DNA of 10,381 nucleotides from Desulfobacteraceae bacterium (GCA_003819975.1 RPPU01000104.1:1-10381); one strand, 5' to 3'; shown: positions 1 through 5,765, counted from the first letter of the stretch. The notes: a model not told the origin generated them from the sequence alone. A program made the numbers and translations.

Positions 1-1
1 G

Positions 2-352
2 AGAGCCGTGACGGAAAGTCTGCAGGCAAAAGGATTTGTCGCGGCTGCTGAGGGCCCTGACCTTCTGATAACCGTTCTCTCAAGCCGAAAAGCAAAAACA
101 GATCTTCGGCCCTATGGATATTCCCTGATCTTCGGTGATGACGCCTTTTTCGGTTTGGGGGTTGGCGGCCGTCTTTATCAATATGATGTCGGCGAGATTA
201 CCCTTGAGTTCGTGGAGACGAACGATATGAAGTTGGTTTGGAGAGGTGTTGGCGCCAGGGCTCTACCGGATAATGAAAACCCGACGACCATCCAAAAATA
301 TGTGGACGAGACGATCCGTAAGCTGTTTGAACACTTTCCGCCCATGAAGTAA
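2..352 (+). CDS. DUF4136-like protein, C-terminal part (5' end outside window)
   Basis: The open frame runs in from the window edge; a GTG at 8 could serve as a start, but residues before it (R-A-V) continue the family pattern, so the gene almost certainly begins upstream. The visible ~116 residues resemble the C-terminal part of DUF4136 proteins: a helix ending in LQAKGF, then PDLLITVLSS, a Gly-rich stretch (FFGLGVGGRLYQYDVGE), the strand pair EITLEFVETNDMKLVWRGVG with the typical 'lVWrG' motif, and a closing amphipathic helix ending in HFPP. DUF4136 proteins are usually small secreted lipoproteins of unknown function in Gram-negative bacteria. The signal peptide and lipobox would lie outside the window, so the envelope location is inferred from the family. 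A possible terminator follows about 50 nt downstream. Confidence 0.6.
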   Translation, partial: RAVTESLQAKGFVAAAEGPDLLITVLSSRKAKTDLRPYGYSLIFGDDAFFGLGVGGRLYQYDVGEITLEFVETNDMKLVWRGVGARALPDNENPTTIQKYVDETIRKLFEHFPPMK

Positions 353-401
353 ACGTAAAGGATTTTTATAAATTGCGGAAGAATTCGATTAACCATTACG
401 G

Positions 402-437
402 ATGAGGATATCTCGAAAGCTCATGAATCTTTTTTTT
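402..437 (+). terminator. possible intrinsic terminator after the DUF4136-like gene
   Basis: ATGAG (402-406) can pair with CTCAT (420-424) around a 13-nt loop, followed after five bases by a run of eight T (430-437). The stem is short and the gap to the T-run is long, so this is a weak candidate, placed sensibly about 50 nt after the stop at 352. Confidence 0.3.
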
Positions 438-560
438 ATTTTTGAAATATCCTGCAACAATAACGACAACGATTAAAAAAAACCGACCGTCTTTTGTCGA
501 TATAGGGACCATAAGCGCTTTAAAAGAAGCTGAATTTACGGACAGAATACAAAAGAAAGG

Positions 561-612
561 GCACAATATGCAAGGTTTTAAACGGACTTTCCACAATATC
601 TTGCATTTGTGC
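561..612. repeat. 13-bp imperfect inverted repeat abutting a promoter
   Basis: GCACAA-T-ATGCAAG (561-574) is complementary to CTTGCATTTGTGC (600-612) over 13 pairs with one bulged T at 567; the loop is 25 nt. An 8-base direct repeat CACAATAT occurs at 562-569 and again at 592-599. The right arm ends immediately before the TTGACA box at 613. It could be an operator, a structured RNA end or a small mobile repeat; its role is not known. Confidence 0.6.
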
Positions 613-641
613 TTGACACGCATCGCAACCTATTGCATAAA
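613..641 (+). promoter_or_regulatory. sigma-70-like promoter for the DUF3135-like gene
   Basis: TTGACA (613-618), a perfect -35 consensus, is followed after 17 nt by CATAAA (636-641), matching four of six -10 positions. Transcription would start near 648, leaving a leader of about 75 nt before the start at 724. Confidence 0.5.
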
Positions 642-710
642 TAAGGCAAAGGTTGATTTATTCCTTAAGTAAAAGATGCCGATGAATCATAGCGGAATTC
701 TTTGCCTGAT

Positions 711-715
711 AGGGG
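711..715 (+). promoter_or_regulatory. ribosome binding site that decides the start at 724
   Basis: AGGGG lies 8 nt before ATG 724. The earlier in-frame ATG at 676 has only a weak A/G-rich stretch before it, and the 16 extra residues it would add do not look like the family. Confidence 0.6.
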
Positions 716-723
716 CTAAAATC

Positions 724-1068
724 ATGGAAAAAACGAATTGGGCGGAAAACAAGGAACAAAGAGAAAAAGAGGCCATGGAAGAGCATGAACGTCTGCATAA
801 GCTCTTCAAGGAAAATCGATTTGCGTTTGAATTGGAGCGCAAACGGGCAATAGAAAAAATCATCAATAGCGCACGAACGGAACAAGAAAAAGAGAAGCTC
901 CGGGCATTGCAGTCAGGCTGGGATAATCGACTTAAAAATGCCGGAACAAAACACAATCGTTTTATCATGGCCCAAACCATGTTCTGGGACCATTTCAACA
1001 ATGTCTGGACCCCGGCCATTCAGGAGCTCAATACTGTTTTAAACGGGATTAAAGACCAAGAGCAATAA
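724..1068 (+). CDS. DUF3135-like small cytoplasmic protein
   Basis: A 114-residue, highly charged, mainly helical protein with no signal peptide or membrane segment. Residues 21-103 follow the pattern I recall for DUF3135, a short family of unknown function in proteobacteria: a first helix ('HERLHKLFKENRFAFELERKRAIEKI' region, 21-46, with the 'FE..R' signature), then 'EKEKLRALQSGWD' (55-67) matching the family's 'R.LqglQ..iD', and a last helix with MAQTMFWDHF (82-91). The N-terminal 20 residues are Glu/Lys-rich and could extend a coiled coil. The start at 724 is chosen from AGGGG 8 nt upstream; an in-frame ATG at 676 would add 16 residues. It appears to be a single-gene unit with its own promoter (613-641) and a possible terminator (1074-1107). 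No function can be given; the family assignment is from pattern memory. Confidence 0.65.
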   Translation: MEKTNWAENKEQREKEAMEEHERLHKLFKENRFAFELERKRAIEKIINSARTEQEKEKLRALQSGWDNRLKNAGTKHNRFIMAQTMFWDHFNNVWTPAIQELNTVLNGIKDQEQ

Positions 1069-1073
1069 AGTAA

Positions 1074-1107
1074 CCCGGCCTCCGTAAGCCGGGAGTCCGC
1101 GATTTTT
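1074..1107 (+). terminator. possible intrinsic terminator after the DUF3135-like gene
   Basis: CCCGGC (1074-1079) pairs perfectly with GCCGGG (1088-1093) around an 8-nt loop, only five bases after the stop codon. The T-run (1103-1107) is nine bases further on, longer than in a classic terminator, so termination is likely but not certain. Confidence 0.4.
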
Positions 1108-1181
1108 AGTGAAGAGATAACAGAGGGTAAAAAATTAGGAGCTTGATAGAGGGCCAAAAACCAGTCCATCAACCCATTCAA

Positions 1182-1373
1182 TCATTTTAATTTTGAATCA
1201 GATAAAAAATCCTTCATTTTTCCCGAAGCCATAGCGAGATTCTGACCTGCTTGACCGTTCCGGGCTGCTTCAAACATGGCGTTCAGAGCGATCAGATTCG
1301 CTTGACCCAAGGCGGGTTTTTTTTCAACCAGGGTCAGAGGGGGGCGGTTTTTGTTTTTCATTTTGATAGCCAT
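1182..1373 (-). CDS. MCP hairpin-tip-like microprotein
   Basis: A 63-residue free-standing frame. Residues 24-43 (QANLIALNA, FEAARNGQAG) closely match the highly conserved cytoplasmic tip of methyl-accepting chemotaxis proteins (consensus [20 protein letters not shown]), the part that contacts CheA and CheW. The Asn, Glu and Arg of the LNA..EAAR core are kept; after residue 43 the similarity fades (QNLAMASGKMKDFL against GFAVVADEVRKLA). There is no sensor, transmembrane or HAMP region. It is not simply a broken larger gene: a TAA lies in frame three codons before the ATG, a GATAGG-type binding site lies about 9 nt upstream, and reading past the TGA gives no MCP-like sequence. Residues 1-20 are basic and Pro-containing. 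It could be a decoy or modulator of chemotaxis arrays, or an eroded fragment; the function is unknown. No chemotaxis genes are nearby. Confidence 0.6.
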   Translation of the reverse strand: MAIKMKNKNRPPLTLVEKKPALGQANLIALNAMFEAARNGQAGQNLAMASGKMKDFLSDSKLK

Positions 1374-1497
1374 CTGTATTTACCTATCGTCATTTTCTCG
1401 GAAAATATTTTCTTTTATTTCATGCAGAGAGCATGCCATAAACAAGGATATGTATTTTTATCCCTTATCCCGGTTAGTTAGCATATAATTAAAACCG

Positions 1498-1641
1498 ATT
1501 CAGAATGAGGCTGAATAAATATTTCGGATTTTCCGCCGGTTTTTTGACCTTTGTATTCGCTGCCCGTATTCAATGGAAAAATCGCGATCGACCCATACAT
1601 TGAGCCGGAGAATAAAAATTTTCAGCCTGAATGGTATTCAG
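1498..1641. repeat. two hairpins built from the same ATTCAG/CTGAAT stem
   Basis: ATTCAG (1498-1503) pairs with CTGAAT (1511-1516) over a 7-nt loop; further on CTGAAT (1627-1632) pairs with ATTCAG (1636-1641) over a 3-nt loop. AGGCTGAA (1508-1515) is also complementary to TTCAGCCT (1621-1628), so the two elements could pair with each other. They may be paired operator sites or a folded RNA; chance is not excluded for 6-base arms. Confidence 0.4.
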
Positions 1642-1679
1642 AGGTCTGATACATAATCCGGGTTACATCTTCTTTTAAA

Positions 1680-1709
1680 TTGACAATATTGGGTTATTAT
1701 TGCCAAAAT
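1680..1709 (+). promoter_or_regulatory. sigma-70-like promoter for the thymidylate synthase-like gene
   Basis: TTGACA (1680-1685) is followed after 18 nt by CAAAAT (1704-1709), four of six matches to the -10 box. The leader from about 1715 includes a small hairpin, GAACC (1718-1722) with GGTTC (1729-1733), and AGGGGA (1756-1761) 9 nt before the ATG. Confidence 0.45.
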
Positions 1710-1770
1710 GGCGGCCTGAACCCGGCAAGGTTCGGAAATAACTATTTAAGATTCAAGGGGAAAATCAAGT

Positions 1771-2451
1771 ATGTTGAAACCTGAATTTATCGAAGCCCGT
1801 GATCTGGCCGATGCCTGGTTCCAATGCATTTACCGTTTATTGGAGACGGGCCGGGAATATACCATTGACCGCGGCAGTTATGCCGGTCAAAAGCGCATGG
1901 AATTCGATTATGTCACGGTCCATATCAAATACCCCGGTGTGCGGCCTTTGATTCCGGATATACCGCCGGCTCTAGGCATTCCCAACCCCGTTGCCGAGGG
2001 TTATCTCGAGCAATATCTTCCTTATCTCATGACTTCCGCCAAACAACCGGGTGAGGATTACACCTATGGACAGTATTTAGAGCCGCAGATCGATGAAGTG
2101 ATCCGTATGTACCGGGAGCACGGTTTCGGCACCAATCAAGCCTATATGACCGTGGGCGAACCCCAGAGCATTAAACTGAACGATCCGCCTTGCTTGCGGG
2201 GTATCGACACCCGCATCCGGGAGAATAAATTGCATTTCATTATTTATTTTCGGTCCTGGGACCTATGGAACGGTTTTCCTGCCAATTTGGGCGCGATCCA
2301 ATTGCTTAAAGAATACATGGCTGCGACCATCGGGGTGGAAGACGGGGAGATCATCGCGGCCAGCAAAGGGTTGCATCTTTACGATTATGTCTGGGAATTG
2401 GCGCGATTACGAACCATGACGGCGCAGGCGGATGGCGGGCAGAGAAAATGA
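1771..2451 (+). CDS. divergent thymidylate synthase (ThyA superfamily)
   Basis: A 226-residue protein. Family members make dTMP from dUMP with methylenetetrahydrofolate, in the cytoplasm. Key residues known from E. coli ThyA appear here at a constant offset of five: catalytic Cys141 (in NDPPC), Arg161-Ser162-x-Asp164, Gly168, Asn172, His202 and Tyr204. Asn172 corresponds to the Asn that favours dUMP over dCMP, so a deoxyuridylate enzyme is more likely than a dCMP hydroxymethylase. Odd points: the His after the catalytic Cys is Leu142, and the Arg-Arg pair that binds the substrate phosphate from the partner subunit is replaced by the TNQ stretch at 121-123. No counterpart of the usual N-terminal folate-loop Glu motif is obvious. 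It is shorter than E. coli ThyA (264) and closer to the compact methanogen-type forms. The start is supported by AGGGGA 9 nt upstream; the promoter is at 1680-1709. Confidence 0.7.
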   Translation: MLKPEFIEARDLADAWFQCIYRLLETGREYTIDRGSYAGQKRMEFDYVTVHIKYPGVRPLIPDIPPALGIPNPVAEGYLEQYLPYLMTSAKQPGEDYTYGQYLEPQIDEVIRMYREHGFGTNQAYMTVGEPQSIKLNDPPCLRGIDTRIRENKLHFIIYFRSWDLWNGFPANLGAIQLLKEYMAATIGVEDGEIIAASKGLHLYDYVWELARLRTMTAQADGGQRK

Positions 2452-2477
2452 AATCACTGAAGTTCCTGAAGTTCTAA

Positions 2478-2505
2478 GTTCACAGTTCACGGTTCACGGT
2501 TCAAG
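2478..2505 (+). repeat. four tandem copies of a 7-bp repeat
   Basis: GTTCACA, GTTCACG, GTTCACG and GTTCAAG follow one another without gaps in the 82-nt space between the thymidylate synthase-like gene and rlmN. GTTC also recurs just upstream (2462, 2471). Such GTTCAC heptamers can vary in copy number by slippage. Confidence 0.85.
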
Positions 2506-2518
2506 GTTTTAGAACCGT
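2496..2518 (+). terminator. hairpin between the thymidylate synthase-like gene and rlmN, weak terminator
   Basis: ACGGTTC (2496-2502) pairs perfectly with GAACCGT (2512-2518) around a 9-nt loop. The left arm uses the last two heptamer repeats. What follows (TTTGTAAATT) is T/A-rich but not a clean T-run, so termination is possible but unproven. Confidence 0.35.
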
Positions 2519-2520
2519 TT

Positions 2521-2533
2521 GTAAATTATTTAC
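2521..2533. promoter_or_regulatory. perfect palindrome touching the rlmN start codon
   Basis: GTAAAT-T-ATTTAC is a perfect 6+1+6 palindrome ending at the base before ATG 2534. It occupies the place where a ribosome binding site would be, and no Shine-Dalgarno-like sequence is visible. It could be a repressor site or an RNA stem that controls translation; this is inference. Confidence 0.45.
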
Positions 2534-3571
2534 ATGAAACAAATTGATTTTAAAAACCTGGACCTCGCTGAAAGTCAGGCACTAATGCGGGAATTGGGCT
2601 TGGAACCATACCGGGCCCAGCAGATCCGGAATTGGGTTTTTCAGCGCTTGGCCCTTTCTTTTGAGAAAATGGCTAATTTGCCCAAAGCAGTGCGGGTTCA
2701 ACTCCAGGACCAAGTCCGGATCCGTTCTCTTGAAAAAGTGACGGTCCAAAAATCCCGGGATGGGACCGAGAAATATCTTTTCAGCCTTGAGGACGGTTTG
2801 ACCATTGAATCGGTGCTGATTCCGGAAAAAGGCTACTTTACTTTATGTATTTCCTCCCAGGTCGGCTGCAGGCAGGGGTGCCGTTTCTGCTTGACCGCCA
2901 AACAGGGGTTGAAGCGTGATTTGACCCCGGCCGAGATTGTGGAACAGGTCATTCACATCAAGGGGGCACTGTCCGATCCGGAGCGGTTGACCAATATCGT
3001 ATTGATGGGCATGGGCGAGCCGTTGGCCAACTTTGAAGCAGTGAAGAAAGCGGTGCAAAACCTGGTAGCCGCGGACGGTATGAATTTTTCGCACCGCAAA
3101 ATCACCCTTTCAACTTCCGGCTTGGTGCCGGAGATGGAAAGATTGGGTAAGGAGTTGACCATCAATCTGGCGGTCTCGCTGAACGCAGCCGATAATGAAA
3201 CCCGCAGCCGCCTGATGCCGGTCAATCGCAAATATCCCCTGGAGCAGTTGCTGGCGGCCTGCAAGGCTTTTCCCTTGCCGAACCGCCGCAAGATCACGTT
3301 TGAATATATTTTGATTGCCGGGGAAAACGATGCGGATCAAGACGCTCAAAATCTTTGCAAATTATTGACCGGGCTGCGGGCCAAAATCAATCTCATCCCG
3401 CTCAATGCTCATGAAGGTTCGAAGATGAAAGCGCCGGACCCGGAACGTGTGCTGGCCTTTCAAGAGATTCTGATCCATAAACATTACACGGCCATGATCC
3501 GCAAGAGCAAAGGCCGGGATATCTCGGCGGCCTGCGGGCAGTTGAGCGGGAAATACAATCCAAAAAAATAG
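2534..3571 (+). CDS. rlmN: 23S rRNA (adenine2503-C2)/tRNA(adenine37-C2) methyltransferase RlmN
   Basis: A 345-residue radical-SAM enzyme that methylates C2 of A2503 in 23S rRNA and, in several bacteria, A37 of some tRNAs. Visible in order: an N-terminal accessory domain (about 1-90) starting FKNLDLAESQALMRELGLEPYRAQQ-like, the IESVLIPE segment with Glu92 matching the conserved E. coli Glu105, TLCISSQVGC with Cys105 matching Cys118, the iron-sulfur triad C112-x3-C116-x2-C119, the SAM-binding GMGEPL (159-164), the STSG strand (193-196), and the C-terminal catalytic Cys334 in SAACGQL, which forms the methylene-carrying/crosslinking thiol. Length is normal for the family. Cfr, the resistance-conferring relative, is less likely given the full match to the RlmN pattern. 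No Shine-Dalgarno is visible; a palindrome sits right at the start codon. It converges on the ATPase/TOPRIM operon, with 32 nt between the stops. Confidence 0.95.
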   Translation: MKQIDFKNLDLAESQALMRELGLEPYRAQQIRNWVFQRLALSFEKMANLPKAVRVQLQDQVRIRSLEKVTVQKSRDGTEKYLFSLEDGLTIESVLIPEKGYFTLCISSQVGCRQGCRFCLTAKQGLKRDLTPAEIVEQVIHIKGALSDPERLTNIVLMGMGEPLANFEAVKKAVQNLVAADGMNFSHRKITLSTSGLVPEMERLGKELTINLAVSLNAADNETRSRLMPVNRKYPLEQLLAACKAFPLPNRRKITFEYILIAGENDADQDAQNLCKLLTGLRAKINLIPLNAHEGSKMKAPDPERVLAFQEILIHKHYTAMIRKSKGRDISAACGQLSGKYNPKK

Positions 3572-3598
3572 TATTTGAAAAATGGCAAGCTTTCCGGA

Positions 3599-3607
3599 TT
3601 TTATCAA
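3599..3607 (+). repeat. left copy of a 9-bp direct repeat flanking the ATPase/TOPRIM module
   Basis: TTTTATCAA here recurs exactly at 5940-5948 on the other side of the module. The left copy overlaps the stop codon of the TOPRIM-like gene. In AT-rich DNA a 9-bp match may be chance. Confidence 0.4.
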
Positions 3608-3622
3608 TCAACAATTGATTGA
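3604..3622. repeat. 8-bp inverted repeat at the 3' end of the TOPRIM-like gene
   Basis: TCAATCAA (3604-3611) pairs perfectly with TTGATTGA (3615-3622) around a 3-nt loop. It covers the last codons and the stop of the minus-strand gene and faces the 3' end of rlmN. It may help end one or both converging transcripts, but neither side has a strong T-run. Confidence 0.45.
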
Positions 3623-4242
3623 CAGACCTTTTCTACATCATTAATAAAATGTTGAAACGCGGGTAGTTTTAATAAATGAGAAAAATCCGCACAAAAAAAG
3701 GAAATTCGATTGCAAGCATGCTCTGTATCGAATGTTTTTAATTGTCTTTTTTGGAGTCCACTGGCGGTTCTTAAAAGTTTATGTAAAATTTTCTTTGGAT
3801 TTGGCAGCTGTTCCAGTTCTCTAATCGGTGGAATATCAATCCGATTCCTTCCGTTGGGATTGCCTGATGCTTTTCTGATTGCCTTTTCGTCTATAAGCAA
3901 CCATGCTTCCGTCATTCGAACAGGGATAATAGGTATTGCAATTTTCTTAAAACCTATTTTCTCAGCCTCCTGGAGAGCATTTTTTATTTCCTCAAGCCGT
4001 GTTCCTAAAGACTCTTTTTCCGCATCTCTATGAATAAATAATATATCGCATGGATAATATTCTATAGTCTTGATTATTCGGTCCCATAGCTTTTGAGGTG
4101 GGTACGGAAGTCTTCGCAAATCGGCCCATTCTTTTCTAACGGATAAATTAGGGCATTCTTTTTTAAGAGCCCATTCGATAATCGGCAATAATGCTCGATC
4201 CGATGAGCCATCAGATAGCAAAGTGAAAGTAATATTATTCAT
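3604..4242 (-). CDS. TOPRIM-like (DUF4276-like) protein of an ATPase-coupled putative defence operon
   Basis: A 212-residue soluble protein. I read it as a small TOPRIM-like fold of the DUF4276 kind. The signs are an opening strand followed by LLSDGSSDRALLP (8-20, the place of the TOPRIM 'EGxxD' motif), a second acidic site after a strand, DILFIHRDAE (66-75, D73-x-E75), and PVRMTEAWLLID (107-118) with Glu112, then a conserved-looking NPNG (128-131). TOPRIM proteins paired with ATPases usually act as metal-dependent nucleases, here possibly set free when the ATPase senses phage; this is inference. The ATG at 4242 overlaps the stop of the ATPase gene by 8 nt (ATGAATAA), which implies translational coupling. 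A longer in-frame start at 4305 would overlap the ATPase by 71 nt and add residues that do not look like the family. The DNA is AT-rich compared with rlmN. Confidence 0.7.
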   Translation of the reverse strand: MNNITFTLLSDGSSDRALLPIIEWALKKECPNLSVRKEWADLRRLPYPPQKLWDRIIKTIEYYPCDILFIHRDAEKESLGTRLEEIKNALQEAEKIGFKKIAIPIIPVRMTEAWLLIDEKAIRKASGNPNGRNRIDIPPIRELEQLPNPKKILHKLLRTASGLQKRQLKTFDTEHACNRISFFCADFSHLLKLPAFQHFINDVEKVCQSIVD

Positions 4243-5716
4243 AGCGAGGTTTCTTTTCAGATAATAATGGAAAGATGGAAAGCTGATAATAATCCGGCCT
4301 GTCAATGACTCGTTTTAAGACGCGATTTTTTATTTTATCGGTATAAGATTCTGAATAAGTATTATCGTCATTTTCCGGTTTAAAAGGATTAAGATATGAT
4401 ATGAGATGACCTTTTGTCGTGATCTTAAAGCCGGGTTGTTTCGCGCGCCAAGTATCCGACATCCCCGAGAATGTCATTATAGATGTTGCGAATTTTTGTT
4501 TTAATTGCATTTCATTTTCTGCCATAAGAAGGGAGTCATCCGGAATTTGGGCAATGACAGCCGGCGAATGAGTGTTAACGATAACTTGACGGAGAGGATT
4601 GCTTTCATCGACAGGCTCATCGCAATCTACTGCTATATCCGTCAATAGTTTCAACATCGCGGGAATTCTTTCGGGATGAATTCCGTTTTCCGGCTCTTCC
4701 AAGCATAGGACTCCCTTTGTTTCGGGATCCATTCTAAGTACGCTAAGTGCTAAAAAACGCAATGTCCCGTCAGATAAAGACTGCGCAGGATGTTCTGTGC
4801 CGTCTTTGGTCGCTACAAAAACAGTATAGGTTTCGCGCTTTTCATTTTTTTCAACGCGAACTTCCTTAATGTCGTCAATTAAAGTGGAAAGGGAATTTGC
4901 GATTCTTTGATATTGTTGCTCGCCAAGTCTATTGACCGTTGCCGCAAGGTGCTCCCCATTAAATGATAGGAAGGGGGTGGCGGTAAAATCATCGGGCTTT
5001 CTTAAGGCGCTGGGTTCAAGCTGCAGGAGTTTCCACGATTCGATTTCCCGTCGCGTGCAAAGTACCGTCGGGCTTTCCGCGGCATTGGCGTTTGAAAGAA
5101 CAGTACGTGGGAGGGTCGAGGCCGGTAATGCTTGTGGTTTTCCGCCTTGCTTGCCATCCTGGTGCAGTTTAATAAAGCGTTGTCCTGAGTCGCTGGTCTC
5201 GGTCGAAATGAACGGATAACGTTTTTGGCCGATTAAAATGCTTTTTCGCCACTCAGCTGAATGATTAAAGAGGACATTTTTTTTAAAATCTTGTTTGGGA
5301 AGGTATGTCATCTCCTCTTTTATGATCTCAAGAGGATTAATGCTTTTAGTATTTTCTCTAAGACCTAGGTTAAGAGAGTAGCGGATAAAGGTATAAGTTG
5401 CCGTAGCTTTTTGCCCGAGGTCATCAATAGCTTCAATAGGGATAATCATATCTGCAATAAAGCTCATCTCTTTTTCATAAGTGTTGCCATAGTGATGAAA
5501 AATGTTTCTAACATCCGAGCCCCTTCCTTTTTCATTTCTTATTGAAAGGGCTGCTTCCAATAAGGGTTGGTTGGCAAGCGCGCTTAAAAAACATATCGCA
5601 TCAAAGAGATTGGATTTCCCCACCCCATTAACGCCCGCGATGCATGTAAAAGGCCCGAATCGGACATCCATCCCGACTAAATTTTTAAAGCCGTCGATCT
5701 GTAAGCGGATCAGCAT
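4235..5716 (-). CDS. ABC/SMC-like AAA ATPase of a putative defence operon
   Basis: A 493-residue ATPase (497 if ATG 5728 is used) of the RecF/SMC-like AAA_15/AAA_21 group. From M at 5716: opening LIRLQIDGFKNL, Walker A GVNGVGKSN (28-36), a long middle region (about 50-300) with no motif I recognise that would hold the lid and any sensing part, the ABC signature SLSDGTLRFLAL (313-324), Walker B with catalytic Glu GVLCLEEPENGIHP (335-348), and the H-loop VNTHSP (380-385). About 100 residues follow the H-loop; no TOPRIM or HNH nuclease is fused, so it is not an OLD or GajA protein. Instead a separate TOPRIM-like gene follows with an 8-nt overlap. Such ATPases dimerise over DNA or act as cages for an effector. 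The ATPase assignment is firm; the defence role is inferred from gene pairing, AT-rich composition and isolation among housekeeping genes. Start choice: GGAG sits 6 nt before ATG 5716. Confidence 0.88.
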   Translation of the reverse strand: MLIRLQIDGFKNLVGMDVRFGPFTCIAGVNGVGKSNLFDAICFLSALANQPLLEAALSIRNEKGRGSDVRNIFHHYGNTYEKEMSFIADMIIPIEAIDDLGQKATATYTFIRYSLNLGLRENTKSINPLEIIKEEMTYLPKQDFKKNVLFNHSAEWRKSILIGQKRYPFISTETSDSGQRFIKLHQDGKQGGKPQALPASTLPRTVLSNANAAESPTVLCTRREIESWKLLQLEPSALRKPDDFTATPFLSFNGEHLAATVNRLGEQQYQRIANSLSTLIDDIKEVRVEKNEKRETYTVFVATKDGTEHPAQSLSDGTLRFLALSVLRMDPETKGVLCLEEPENGIHPERIPAMLKLLTDIAVDCDEPVDESNPLRQVIVNTHSPAVIAQIPDDSLLMAENEMQLKQKFATSIMTFSGMSDTWRAKQPGFKITTKGHLISYLNPFKPENDDNTYSESYTDKIKNRVLKRVIDRPDYYQLSIFPLLSEKKPRYE

Positions 5717-5722
5717 ATCTTT

Positions 5723-5726
5723 CTCC
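5723..5726 (-). promoter_or_regulatory. ribosome binding site favouring the ATPase start at 5716
   Basis: On the minus strand GGAG lies 6 nt before ATG 5716 and within the first codons of the alternative start at 5728, which has only a distant AAGAGA before it. The shorter protein also begins like its relatives (MLIRLQIDGFKN). Confidence 0.55.
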
Positions 5727-5765
5727 ATTTCAAGTCATATCTCTTAGACTTAAAATATATATTTT

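Larger units (their letters stand above)
353..723. other. gene-free AT-rich stretch
   Basis: No convincing gene was found between the DUF4136-like stop and the DUF3135-like start. Short open frames exist on both strands but lack recognisable protein sequence and good ribosome binding sites. The stretch holds a weak terminator (402-437), a long inverted repeat (561-612) and a promoter-like pair of boxes (613-641), listed separately. Confidence 0.5.
1374..1770. other. gene-free divergent intergenic region
   Basis: About 400 nt between two divergently read genes with no convincing coding frame. It contains a 12-bp palindrome GAAAATATTTTC (1401-1412), 28 nt upstream of the microprotein start, a small CATGC/GCATG hairpin (1421-1435), the ATTCAG/CTGAAT hairpins (1498-1516 and 1627-1641) and the promoter and leader of the thymidylate synthase-like gene. 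Confidence 0.5.

Noticed and set aside
442..672. Plus-strand frame of 76 codons in the gene-free stretch after the DUF4136-like gene
   Set aside because: It needs a TTG start with no binding site, reads through the inverted repeat and the promoter boxes, and its protein resembles no family. The opposing minus-strand frame (396-623) is no better.
687..1019. Minus-strand frame of 110 codons opposite the DUF3135-like gene
   Set aside because: Ser/Arg/Leu-rich shadow of a Glu/Lys-rich helical protein; the plus strand has the better binding site, promoter and family match.
2478..2505. Tandem heptamers considered as a CRISPR or origin iteron array
   Set aside because: The units are only 7 bp, directly adjacent with no spacers, and no cas, rep or replication gene is near.
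2534..3571. rlmN considered as the antibiotic-resistance methyltransferase Cfr
   Set aside because: The N-terminal domain, GMGEPL context and C-terminal SAACGQL fit RlmN, and it sits in housekeeping surroundings without mobile elements.
4240..4305. Longer start at 4305 for the TOPRIM-like gene
   Set aside because: It would overlap the ATPase gene by 71 nt and add residues unlike the family; ATG 4242 begins at the usual first strand and gives a typical 8-nt coupling overlap.
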